In this document: positions 1 to 5,396 of the stretch, in pieces
How positions within the stretch are numbered: the stretch's first letter is position 1
How the letters are laid out: the number at the start of each line of letters is the position of its first letter
Assembly: GCF_014672695.1 (NCBI RefSeq)
Contig: NZ_CP053923.1
Span: 990,809 to 998,370 of the forward strand
Origin: Defluviicoccus vanus
Lineage (GTDB): Bacteria > Pseudomonadota > Alphaproteobacteria > Rhodospirillales > Defluviicoccaceae
DNA length: 7,562 nucleotides
Direction of reading: 5' to 3'
Notes under the pieces: model-generated
What the model was told of the DNA's origin: nothing
Databases searched by the model: none
What the model saw: only the letters and a program-made list of their open reading frames with translations
Position numbers and translations under genes: made by a program

Positions 1-402
1 CCCCTCGGCCACGACTTCTGCACCGTTTCGCTCTCCGACCTGCTCACCCCGTGGCCCGATATCGAGCGCCGGCTGCAGGCGGCGGCTGTCGGCGATTTCG
101 TCGTCGCCCTCTACAATCCGGTCTCGCAGCGGCGGCGCAGCCAACTGCCGGCGGCGCGCGACATCCTGCTGCAGCACCGGCCAGCGGCAACGCCGGTGGT
201 GCTTGCCCGCAACCTCGGCCGCGACGGCGAGACGATCCGGGTGATCACTCTAGGCCAGCTCGACGCCGATCAGGTGGATATGCTGACGCTGGTACTCATC
301 GGCTCGAGTCAGACGCGCATCCTCGATCGTGGCGACCGCCGCTGGGTCTACACACCGCGCGGGTACGCGACGAAACAAGCGCGCAAGGAGGCTGAGGCGT
401 GA
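1..402 (+). CDS. cobJ: CobJ, precorrin-3B C17-methyltransferase (3' part)
   Basis: The window opens inside this gene; frame 1 is open from base 1 to the TGA at 400-402, giving 133 C-terminal residues of a protein usually about 250 long. The product uses S-adenosylmethionine to methylate C17 of precorrin-3B with ring contraction, giving precorrin-4 in cytoplasmic cobalamin synthesis. Visible family features are LGHDFCTVSLSDLLTPW at the left edge, then a hydrophobic strand ending in ALYNPVSQRRR, the segment PVVLARNLGRDGE, and the C-terminal GSSQTR followed by WVYTPRGY. These match the CobJ/CbiH branch of tetrapyrrole methyltransferases. The N-terminal SAM-binding glycine loop lies outside the window. 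The stop overlaps the cobM start by four bases, so the two are almost certainly co-transcribed and translationally coupled. The anaerobic homologue CbiH cannot be fully excluded without the rest of the gene cluster. Confidence 0.93.
   Translation, partial: PLGHDFCTVSLSDLLTPWPDIERRLQAAAVGDFVVALYNPVSQRRRSQLPAARDILLQHRPAATPVVLARNLGRDGETIRVITLGQLDADQVDMLTLVLIGSSQTRILDRGDRRWVYTPRGYATKQARKEAEA
385..391 (+). promoter_or_regulatory. Ribosome binding site of cobM
   Basis: AAGGAGG lies inside the last codons of cobJ, seven bases before the GTG at 399. It fixes the GTG as the cobM start and supports translational coupling across the GTGA overlap. Confidence 0.8.
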
Positions 403-1163
403 GCGTTCACTTCATCGGTGCCGGGCCCGGGGCGCCCGATCTGATCACCGTTCGCGGCCTCAACCTGATCCGTCGCTGCAAGGTGGTGCTCTATGCCGGC
501 TCGCTGGTGCCGAAGGAGATCGTCGCCGAGGCCCCGGCCGACGCCCGGGTGCTCGATACCGCACCGCTCAATCTTGACCAGATCATCGAGGAGATGTTGA
601 TCGCCGATGCCGCCGGTCACGACATCGCCCGCGTCCACTCCGGCGATCCCTCACTTTATGGGGCGATCGGCGAGCAGATGCGCCGCCTCGATGCGCTCGG
701 CATCGCCTACGACGTCACCCCGGGCGTTCCCGCCTTTGCCGCCGCCGCCGCCGCGCTGAAGTCCGAACTTACCCTTCCCGACATCAGCCAGACGGTGATC
801 CTGACCCGCACCGCTACCCGTTCCTCTGCCATGCCAACGGGCGAAGACCTCGCCAGTCTCGGCCGCAGCGGCGCAACACTCGCCATCCACCTGTCGGTGA
901 CCAACTTAGCCAACGTCGTCCGTGAGTTATCGCCGTTGTATGGCGCCGACTGTCCGGTGGTCGTTGCCTACCGGGTCGGCTGGCCGGATCAGCTCCTTCT
1001 CCGCGGTACCCTTGCCGACATCCGTGATCAGGTGAAGGCGCAAGGATTGACCCGCACCGCCCTGATTCTGGTCGGCCGGGTGCTTGCGGCCGAGGGCTTC
1101 ACCGACAGCCGCCTTTACGCCGCCGACCACCACCACGTGCTGCGGCCGAAGCGTCCCGCCTAA
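399..1163 (+). CDS. cobM: CobM, precorrin-4 C11-methyltransferase
   Basis: Complete 254-residue protein, the usual length for the family. It transfers a methyl group from S-adenosylmethionine to C11 of precorrin-4, giving precorrin-5, the step directly after CobJ. Motifs seen: GAGPG at residues 7-11 (SAM-binding loop) followed by PDLITVRG; YAGSLVP at 32-38; SGDPSLYG at 81-88; VTPGVPAF at 106-113 followed by an alanine run; and TLPDISQTVILTR at 125-137. The GTG start at 399 is supported by a near-perfect Shine-Dalgarno AAGGAGG at 385-391, seven bases upstream, and by the GTGA overlap with the cobJ stop. The C-terminus ends in a histidine-rich stretch (DHHHV) and a basic tail. The anaerobic equivalent is CbiF; the CobM name is preferred from the overall resemblance but the two are homologous. 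Confidence 0.95.
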   Translation: MSVHFIGAGPGAPDLITVRGLNLIRRCKVVLYAGSLVPKEIVAEAPADARVLDTAPLNLDQIIEEMLIADAAGHDIARVHSGDPSLYGAIGEQMRRLDALGIAYDVTPGVPAFAAAAAALKSELTLPDISQTVILTRTATRSSAMPTGEDLASLGRSGATLAIHLSVTNLANVVRELSPLYGADCPVVVAYRVGWPDQLLLRGTLADIRDQVKAQGLTRTALILVGRVLAAEGFTDSRLYAADHHHVLRPKRPA

Positions 1164-1181
1164 GAGATCCTATCGGGACGC
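1151..1181. terminator. Hairpin between convergent genes
   Basis: GCGTCCCG at 1151-1158 is the exact reverse complement of CGGGACGC at 1174-1181, giving an 8-bp GC-rich stem with a 15-base loop. The cobM stop (1161-1163) lies in the loop, as does the as-read stop of the minus-strand lipoprotein gene. The position between convergent genes suits a bidirectional transcription stop, but neither side is followed by a T-run, so an intrinsic terminator is only a possibility. Confidence 0.4.
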
Positions 1182-1865
1182 GTCCTCATTGGGGTGACGG
1201 CAGCGGGACCGGCATCGTCGCCAGCGCTTGGTATACCGCCGCGTCGATGTTGGCGCCGCTCTGCTGCGGACCGGGGGAGTGAGATATTCGTCCGCAGTGT
1301 CGTTAGGATTGACCTGCTGAACCCCCACAAGGACGTCGTTGCCACGGCCGGCCCACAACACGCGATGTGTCCGAGCGTCAAGAAAAAGGAAAGTCAGCCG
1401 ATCGCCCGCCGGTCTGATCTGCTCCTGATCCTGATAGGCGCCGGATTGCTCGCCTTGTGAATCGACAGAGAAGGTGAACTCTTCGCCCATGACGCCGAAT
1501 CCGGCGGCCTGACGGTTGTTGTCGAGATAGACGTCGCTCAGCGCGATGACGAAGTCGGCCGGCTGCCCCTGCTGAAAGCCCTTACCCGTAAGGTTGGTAT
1601 CGACCGCCTGCTGAATGGTATAGCGCGTGCCGTCGGCCATGGTCGGATCGTAAGGCACTTTGTAGCGGAGCATCTCCTCCGGCGTCATCCAGCGATAAGT
1701 GCGGTAGCGGGACTGGGCAACCGCCGCGTCGGGAGCTGCCATCGCCGCGGTGGTCGCGTTGGCGATCGCCACGTCCTGCTGTGTCAGCTTCGGTGATGGG
1801 TGATCGCAAGCGGCAAGCATCCCGGCGGTGAACAGGGACGCGACAACAAGCATCGATCGGTGCAT
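1170..1865 (-). CDS. DUF4136-like lipoprotein with a 3' frameshift
   Basis: Probable outer-membrane or periplasmic lipoprotein of unknown function. The ATG at 1865 gives MHRSMLVVASLFTAGMLAAC, a short basic start, a hydrophobic stretch and a lipobox (L17-A-A-C20); GGAG lies about eight bases upstream. Starting further upstream would bury the signal peptide, so that option is rejected. After the cysteine come a low-complexity linker, SRYRTYRWMTPEE, an IQQAVDTNLTGKGF helix, and PADFVIALSDVYLDN, the pattern of DUF4136 proteins. As read the product has 231 residues and ends in an arginine-rich tail (KRWRRCRSRCRH). A different frame downstream of about 1277 gives GANIDAAVYQALATMPVP and a stop at 1186-1188, which looks like the genuine family C-terminus. 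Adding one base in the G5 run at 1273-1277 joins the two and gives about 226 residues. A weak TTGCCG/TGTAAT promoter pair (1914-1919 and 1893-1898) has a short 15-base spacer. Whether the frameshift is real or a sequencing error cannot be told from here. Confidence 0.7.
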   Translation of the reverse strand: MHRSMLVVASLFTAGMLAACDHPSPKLTQQDVAIANATTAAMAAPDAAVAQSRYRTYRWMTPEEMLRYKVPYDPTMADGTRYTIQQAVDTNLTGKGFQQGQPADFVIALSDVYLDNNRQAAGFGVMGEEFTFSVDSQGEQSGAYQDQEQIRPAGDRLTFLFLDARTHRVLWAGRGNDVLVGVQQVNPNDTADEYLTPPVRSRAAPTSTRRYTKRWRRCRSRCRHPNEDASR

Positions 1866-2166
1866 GGCAAATCTCCGCAACTGGCAGGGCCGATTACACC
1901 GCCGGCAGCGCGTCGGCAAGCCTTTCCGGCCGAAGCCACGTCACACTTGCCATGCGCACGACGCCGCACCGGCTTCCCCGCCACTTTCATGCCCGCCACC
2001 TCCCTGAGTGTGCTGCCAGCACGCGGTTCGGGACTTGCTTGCGACAGACGGACGAACCCATTGCCACGCATTACGATGGAGCATCAGCCGTCGGGATGCA
2101 GTCCACATCACCTCCTCCGAGTGCCCCGCCGTCGCCCGCCACGCTACCTGCCCGGCAAAGGCTGCG

Positions 2167-2211
2167 CCTGGAGACTTGGAGCCGGAAGACTTGCGGCCTG
2201 GAGGATTGCGG
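2167..2211 (+). repeat. Three tandem 15-bp imperfect repeats
   Basis: CCTGGAGACTTGGAG (2167-2181), CCGGAAGACTTGCGG (2182-2196) and CCTGGAGGATTGCGG (2197-2211) abut without spacers. Adjacent copies match at 11 or more of 15 positions. In one plus-strand frame they read as a five-residue repeat (PGDLE, PEDLR, PGGLR), but that frame does not look like a gene. Function unknown. Confidence 0.6.
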
Positions 2212-2282
2212 CGCACCACCATTGGCAAAAGGCCGTCGACGCGACCATCGAGAGAACTGTGTTGCCGGGCTGCAGTTACCAG

Positions 2283-2301
2283 CTGCGGTGGTTAACCGCA
2301 G
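2283..2301 (-). terminator. Hairpin downstream of the glycosyltransferase gene
   Basis: CTGCGGT at 2283-2289 pairs perfectly with ACCGCAG at 2295-2301 around a five-base loop. It lies about 35 bases beyond the stop of the minus-strand glycosyltransferase gene, where a terminator would be expected. There is no T-run after it, so the call is weak. Confidence 0.3.
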
Positions 2302-2336
2302 CAGCTGCCGATGCCCAACCGAGCGCGCGGATCCAT

Positions 2337-3212
2337 CTACTCCGATTGAATCTCCACCGTATCCGCGCCCATGACGGTTGACGTCTCGACAACCGAATGG
2401 GTCACGATCGCTTTGAGGAAAATGGCAAAGATCAACGGATCGTCGATCAGGTACCGACGCCACAGCCGCTGCGGCTCGGTCACCAGACGATAAAGCCATT
2501 CCAGACCGAACCGCGAACACCATTTGGGAGCCCGCATCTCCGGAAAGGCGAGAAACGCCAGCGCATTGCCCACACATAAGCCAAGCCCGGTCAGATCGCC
2601 GCGCTGACGCAGCCGGTACGCGACCACCTCCTGCCGCGGCGAACCGACGCACACAAAGACGAAGCGCGACGGATGCGCGGCAACGAAATCGACAACCTTA
2701 ACAACTTCCTGATCTTTATTGATGAAGCCCATGGGCGGGTTGTAGTGGTGGATAATGATCCCGGGATATTTTTCCTTCAATATGGCAATGGTTTCGTCGT
2801 TACAGCCAATGACGGTGATTCTGTCTTCCGGCTGCAGCACCTGCTCGAAGAGGACACGGGTCAAATCCGAACCCGTGGTGACCGGCAGCTCGATGCCCAC
2901 CGTACCGGCCAGGGCGCTGAGAATGCGGCTGTCGCAGGTGGATAGCCACGCCTTGCGATACAGCCAGGAAAACCGCCCGCTCTGCCGGTGCACCCGAACG
3001 ACGTGATCGACGTTGGGCGTGACCACATAAGCAAACTCGGCGTTCGCCGGACGTTGTGCGACAATCGCCACCACATCCCGCGTTGGCAGCAGACTCACCG
3101 GTACCTGCAGGAAACTCAAGTGGCGCGCCGTTCCCACCACCGAATTATCGACCAACCATTTCGTGCCGATCGAAGCACTGCTCGCGCTCAGACCCCTGCG
3201 AAGTGTTGCCAC
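2337..3212 (-). CDS. WecG/TagA/CpsF-family (GT26) glycosyltransferase
   Basis: Protein of 291 residues, longer than the usual 240-260 because of an N-terminal extension of about 35. Members transfer a sugar from a UDP-sugar to a lipid-linked saccharide in exopolysaccharide, teichoic acid or enterobacterial common antigen synthesis, at the inner face of the membrane. Family landmarks in order: TPNVDH at 65-70, Asp94 in CDSRIL (the site of the usual PDG motif), GSDLT at 114-118, PPMGF at 159-163, VFVCVGSPRQE at 185-195, GLCVGNALAFLA at 211-222, then RAPKW at 227-231 and GLEWLYRL at 236-243 followed by EP and RR. The usual GVGGxFD segment is replaced here by CVGNALAF, losing its aspartate. The start is a GTG at 3212 preceded by AAAGGA about nine bases upstream; an ATG at 3220 is in another frame and stops after ten codons. 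No other polysaccharide gene is visible, so donor and acceptor are unknown. A CRP-type site lies upstream. Confidence 0.88.
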   Translation of the reverse strand: MATLRRGLSASSASIGTKWLVDNSVVGTARHLSFLQVPVSLLPTRDVVAIVAQRPANAEFAYVVTPNVDHVVRVHRQSGRFSWLYRKAWLSTCDSRILSALAGTVGIELPVTTGSDLTRVLFEQVLQPEDRITVIGCNDETIAILKEKYPGIIIHHYNPPMGFINKDQEVVKVVDFVAAHPSRFVFVCVGSPRQEVVAYRLRQRGDLTGLGLCVGNALAFLAFPEMRAPKWCSRFGLEWLYRLVTEPQRLWRRYLIDDPLIFAIFLKAIVTHSVVETSTVMGADTVEIQSE

Positions 3213-3435
3213 AACGCCATCCTTTCAGACCTGCTTCTCCCGCTCCGACCGGCAGCTCGTCCGCGCTTGGCAACTGCGCCGGAGGATGACTTCGCCGGGG
3301 GTTAAGCCGGCGGCGGGGAATAAATTGAACGCAAATTGATGACTAGAGCATTCGCTTACTGCTGCCCATCACGGTGACGCACCGCGAAGACCCGCTAACG
3401 CGCCCCCGCCAACACACCCACCACGATAGGGTCTG

Positions 3436-3441
3436 AGTATA
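3436..3441 (-). promoter_or_regulatory. Candidate -10 element for the glycosyltransferase gene
   Basis: On the minus strand this reads TATACT, five of six bases from consensus. No good -35 hexamer sits 17 bases upstream, as expected if an activator at the CRP-type site supplies the contact. The leader to the GTG start would be about 217 bases. The overlapping plus-strand TATAAT (3438-3443) also lacks a -35 and has no gene to serve. Confidence 0.4.
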
Positions 3442-3462
3442 ATGTTCCCTTGATAGCTGTAG

Positions 3463-3478
3463 TGTGATGGGGCTCACA
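3463..3478. promoter_or_regulatory. CRP/FNR-family operator (TGTGA-N6-TCACA)
   Basis: TGTGA at 3463-3467 and TCACA at 3474-3478 are separated by exactly six bases (TGGGGC), the core of the CRP consensus. The centre is 3470.5. Relative to the minus-strand -10 element at 3436-3441, a start near 3429 puts the centre at about -41.5, the class II activator position. The regulator itself is not in the window; CRP, FNR-like or another family member could bind. Confidence 0.55.
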
Positions 3479-3559
3479 ACTCAGTGCAGGCCTGTCGCGT
3501 ATTTCTCCGGTGCAGTTCGGAAGCCGCCGCTGCCAAGCGCGAAATTTGCCCTTGTGTGA

Positions 3560-3587
3560 CGAATGCAACTCCCGGGACAGGCATTCG
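3560..3587. repeat. Inverted repeat CGAATGC/GCATTCG
   Basis: CGAATGC at 3560-3566 and GCATTCG at 3581-3587 are perfect reverse complements separated by 14 bases, a spacing of two helical turns between half-sites. A third copy of GCATTCG lies at 3348-3354. This could be an operator or part of an IS end; nothing in the sequence decides. Confidence 0.35.
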
Positions 3588-3726
3588 CCTATACAATTAG
3601 CAACATGGGCGTAAGTTTCGTCTTCAGGTTGCCGCGCAGTTCGGGCGCGGCCGATGGGTCGCGTTCCCTGGAGTGGCGTAGCTCGGCGTGCTCGCCCTGC
3701 TCTCCGGCGAGGGGCCGGATTGGTTA

Positions 3727-3742
3727 GCCTGCCAGAGCAGGC
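3727..3742 (-). terminator. Hairpin after the IS256 transposase stop
   Basis: GCCTGC at 3727-3732 and GCAGGC at 3737-3742 form a 6-bp stem with a 4-base loop, about 22 bases beyond the stop of the transposase remnant on the minus strand. No T-run follows. It may be a terminator or part of the IS end. Confidence 0.35.
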
Positions 3743-3763
3743 AGGGTAAGGCGGGATTATCGC

Positions 3764-4215
3764 TTAACGGGGCATGGTTTCGAGGGTCAGATAGCGGGCG
3801 TGCTGGACCGCCCATTCATCATTCTGCTCGATAAGGACGGCGCCGACGAGGCGGGTGATCGCCTCTTGGTTGGGAAGCGAGCAGGACCGTCGCCGAATGC
3901 GGCGTAAGCCCGCGCAGGCCAACCACGTTTGTGCGGCGTTTGATCTCGCCGTTCAGGCGTTCGCGCGGGTTGACCGAGTTGATCTTGTCTCCACGACCTT
4001 GGGGAAGGTCATGGAAGCGAGAACGTCGGTTCCGGCCTCGTCCATGAACTCGGCGAGCCTGCGGATCGTCGGCCGCAGTTGGCCGGCGGCCTTACGCCAT
4101 TGGGCTCTGGCGGCCACGGCGGCGTGCCTCAAGCGAAGGCGGTGGCGATGAAGGCGGCGACGACGCGTCGGCCGCTCTTGCCGGCATGGGCGAGCACGTT
4201 GCGCATGAAATGCAC
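3764..4215 (-). pseudogene. IS256-family transposase, C-terminal remnant
   Basis: Read on the minus strand, pieces in shifting frames line up with the last third or so of an IS256 (mutator-type) transposase. From high to low coordinate these are VHFMRNVLAHAGKSGRRVV and AFIATAFA (ending at an in-frame stop at 4129), AAVAARAQWRKAAGQLRP, LAEFMDEAGTDVLASMTFPK, then GDKINSVNPRERLNGEIKRR, TNVVG, and finally EAITRLVGAVLIEQNDEWAV with HARYLTLETMPR and a TAA at 3764-3766. Frame changes occur near 4120-4132 and near 3997-4001 (one base missing beside a G run). About 37-40 extra bases interrupt the gene between TNVVG and PNQEAIT (near 3880-3925). The N-terminal part, with the first catalytic residues, is absent; the remnant stops abruptly where the IS1182-like fragment starts. 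It cannot make a functional transposase. Confidence 0.88.
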
Positions 4216-4552
4216 CTGGGGCCTGTTGAAAAAGCTTGAATCGGCGGCGTCGGCGGCGGGATTGGTCGCCTCGGCCCGTTGTTCGTCGGGTGGCTTCTCG
4301 ATCAGGCAGGATGCGCATCGGCGAGCGGCGCATCGGCCGATCCCGATCCCATCAACCGCCAAAGCAGCGCGACGAGGGCGGCGGCGAGCCGCTTCAGGTT
4401 GATCGCCGCGGCGGTGAGGAAGGCCTGGATGCGCATGTCGTCTATGCCGCGGCGGACGGCGCGGGCGAGGCCGTGCCAAGTCTTCGCCTCGCCGTGGAAG
4501 CCTTCCGAACGCCAGCGGTGCCGCCCGTAAAGGCGCTTCTCGCCGTCCGACC
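4216..4552 (-). pseudogene. IS1182-family transposase, C-terminal fragment
   Basis: The minus-strand frame ending at the TGA at 4302-4304 contains RHRWRSEGFHGEAKTWHGLA, then RAVRRGIDDMRIQAFLTAAA and INLKRLAAALVALLWRL. This is the C-terminal signature of IS1182-like DDE transposases: a glutamate followed by K-x-x-HGL-x-RA, then M-x-IQA-x-L and NLK-L. Only about 80 residues of a protein of about 450 or more remain; the N-terminal side ends at about 4552, where the sequence turns into an IS3 fragment on the other strand. The CTGTTGAAAAAG motif at about 4219-4230, next to the IS256 remnant, resembles the outer end of IS5/IS1182-type elements and probably marks the original terminal repeat. The IS end would then be an insertion point into the IS256 element, but this boundary is inferred. 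Confidence 0.8.
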
Positions 4553-4665
4553 AGCGCGCGCGCCGACGCCGCGTCGCTCGAGCGCCTGCACGAGCTCGCC
4601 TCGGAGAACCGCCGCTACGGCTATCCACAGCTGCACGCCCTGCTCTGCCGAGAGGGGCTGGTAAC
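4553..4665 (+). pseudogene. IS3-family orfB fragment
   Basis: A plus-strand frame reads ADAASLERLHELASENRR directly followed by YGYPQLHALLCREGLV. This is the well-conserved early part of IS3-family OrfB transposases (typically RYGYRRLHxLLRREG). Only about 37 residues are left. The sequence upstream belongs to the IS1182-like fragment and the sequence after about 4665 no longer matches, so both ends are lost. The D, D and E catalytic residues of the integrase core lie downstream in intact relatives and are missing. The exact edges are uncertain by about 10 bases. Confidence 0.75.
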
Positions 4666-5396
4666 CCTCAGGAATCCCCTCATTTTGAGTTTTGATACGG
4701 ATCAATGGGTTGCTACGGATGAGCTTTGCGGCGGCGGTCGGTTATGCAGGGTGAGAGGAAGGTTTCGAGGGTTGGGGGTGGGGAAGTGAACGGGGTAGCG
4801 CGTCCTGAGTTTCGTTTGACCGACGTTCGTCGGTTTCTTGATGGGGTTTTCGCGGGGCATGTTCACGCCAAACGGATCGCGTCGCTGGCCAACGGCACGC
4901 TGGGGGTGATGACCGGTGCGTCGCTGGCGGTTTCGATGATCGGCCATGCGTTGGCGCAGGCGCGGGGATTGCTGACCAAGCATGCGGTCAAACAGGTCGA
5001 CAGGCTGCTGAGCAACGCGGCGTCTCCGTCTGGGAGATGTTCGGGCAATGGGTTCCGGAGGCGGTTGGCGGCCGCAAGGAAATCGTCGTCGCCATGGACT
5101 GGACCGATTTCGACGCCGACGGGCAGGCGACGCTGGCGCTCAATCTGGTGACCGGGCACGGCCGGGCGACGCCGCTGTTGTGGCTGACGATGCTGAAGGC
5201 GGAACTGGCGGGCCAGCGCAACGCCATCGAGGATGCGTGTCTCGGCCGCCTTGCCGGGGTGTTGCCGGCGGGGACGACGGCGACGATCCTCGCCGACCGC
5301 GGCTTCGGCGACCGCAAACTGTTCGATTATCTGACGAAATTGGGCTTCGCCTATGTCATCCGGTTCCGCGGCGACATCCGCGTCGACGCCGCCGGA
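4666..5396 (+). mobile_element. IS4-family-like element, left part, cut by IS21
   Basis: The stretch from the end of the IS3 scrap to the IS21 end holds the 5' non-coding part and most of a transposase gene in the plus direction. No terminal inverted repeat could be confirmed on the left. Two copies of TACGGAT (4696-4702 and 4714-4720) lie 18 bp apart upstream of the gene. The right part must lie beyond the IS21 insertion, outside the window, if it survives. Confidence 0.6.
4744..5396 (+). pseudogene. IS4-family-like DDE transposase, frameshifted and truncated
   Basis: From a likely ATG at 4744 (a TTG at 4726 is also possible) the frame reads RFLDGVFAGHVHAKRIASLA and continues through KHAVKQVDRLLSN. 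It then loses frame at about 5017-5022, where one G appears to be missing from GCGGCG. The next frame continues with VSVWEMFGQWVPEAVG, KEIVVAMDWTDFDADGQATL, GHGRATPLLWLTMLKAELAG, LPAGTTATILADRGFGDRKL and FAYVIRFRGDIRVDAAG. The first two acidic residues of the DDE triad are probably those in DWTDFD and ADRGFGD. The third (the YREK region of IS4-type enzymes) is lost because the gene is interrupted at about 5396 by the IS21 end. It cannot be active as it stands. Family placement rests on the DWTDFD/ADRGFGD pattern. Confidence 0.82.

Larger units (their letters stand above)
1866..2336. other. Intergenic gap with repeats, no convincing gene
   Basis: About 470 bases between the lipoprotein start and the glycosyltransferase stop. 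Several open frames cross it on both strands, but their translations are low-complexity, rich in Arg, Ser, Pro and Cys, have no recognisable motif and no good ribosome binding site. It holds a triple 15-bp repeat (2167-2211) and a hairpin (2283-2301), listed separately. The 5' untranslated region and promoter of the lipoprotein gene should lie near its low-coordinate end. Confidence 0.6.
3213..3763. other. Intergenic region: leader, promoter and IS256 end
   Basis: About 550 bases without a convincing gene. The part next to the glycosyltransferase (3213-3429) is its probable long 5' leader. It contains an AT-rich patch with the direct repeat AAATTGA at 3322-3328 and 3333-3339, 11 bp apart (one helical turn), and a 6-bp stem CGCCGG/CCGGCG at 3293-3312. 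A promoter with a CRP-type site follows (3436-3478). An inverted repeat CGAATGC/GCATTCG lies at 3560-3587. The part from about 3600 to 3763 is probably the non-coding end of the decayed IS256 element. Confidence 0.5.

Noticed and set aside
1800..2381. Long plus-strand open frames across the gap between the lipoprotein and glycosyltransferase genes
   Set aside because: The translations are low complexity, rich in Arg/Ser/Pro/Cys, have no known motif, overlap real genes on the other strand at both ends and lack a good ribosome binding site.
2071..2652. Minus-strand open frame overlapping the glycosyltransferase gene
   Set aside because: It is a shifted-frame shadow of the GT26 gene with Gly/Arg/Ser-rich composition and no family signature.
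3438..3443. Perfect TATAAT on the plus strand as a promoter
   Set aside because: There is no -35 element 16-18 bases upstream and no plus-strand gene downstream; the overlapping minus-strand -10 with the CRP-type site fits better.
3463..3478. Reading the TGTGA/TCACA repeat as an IS terminal repeat
   Set aside because: It lies more than 280 bases from any recognisable IS coding end and matches the CRP core spacing exactly.
4129..4705. Several long arginine-rich open frames on both strands in the IS region
   Set aside because: High GC gives many open frames; only the stretches matching IS256, IS1182 and IS3 transposases carry recognisable motifs.
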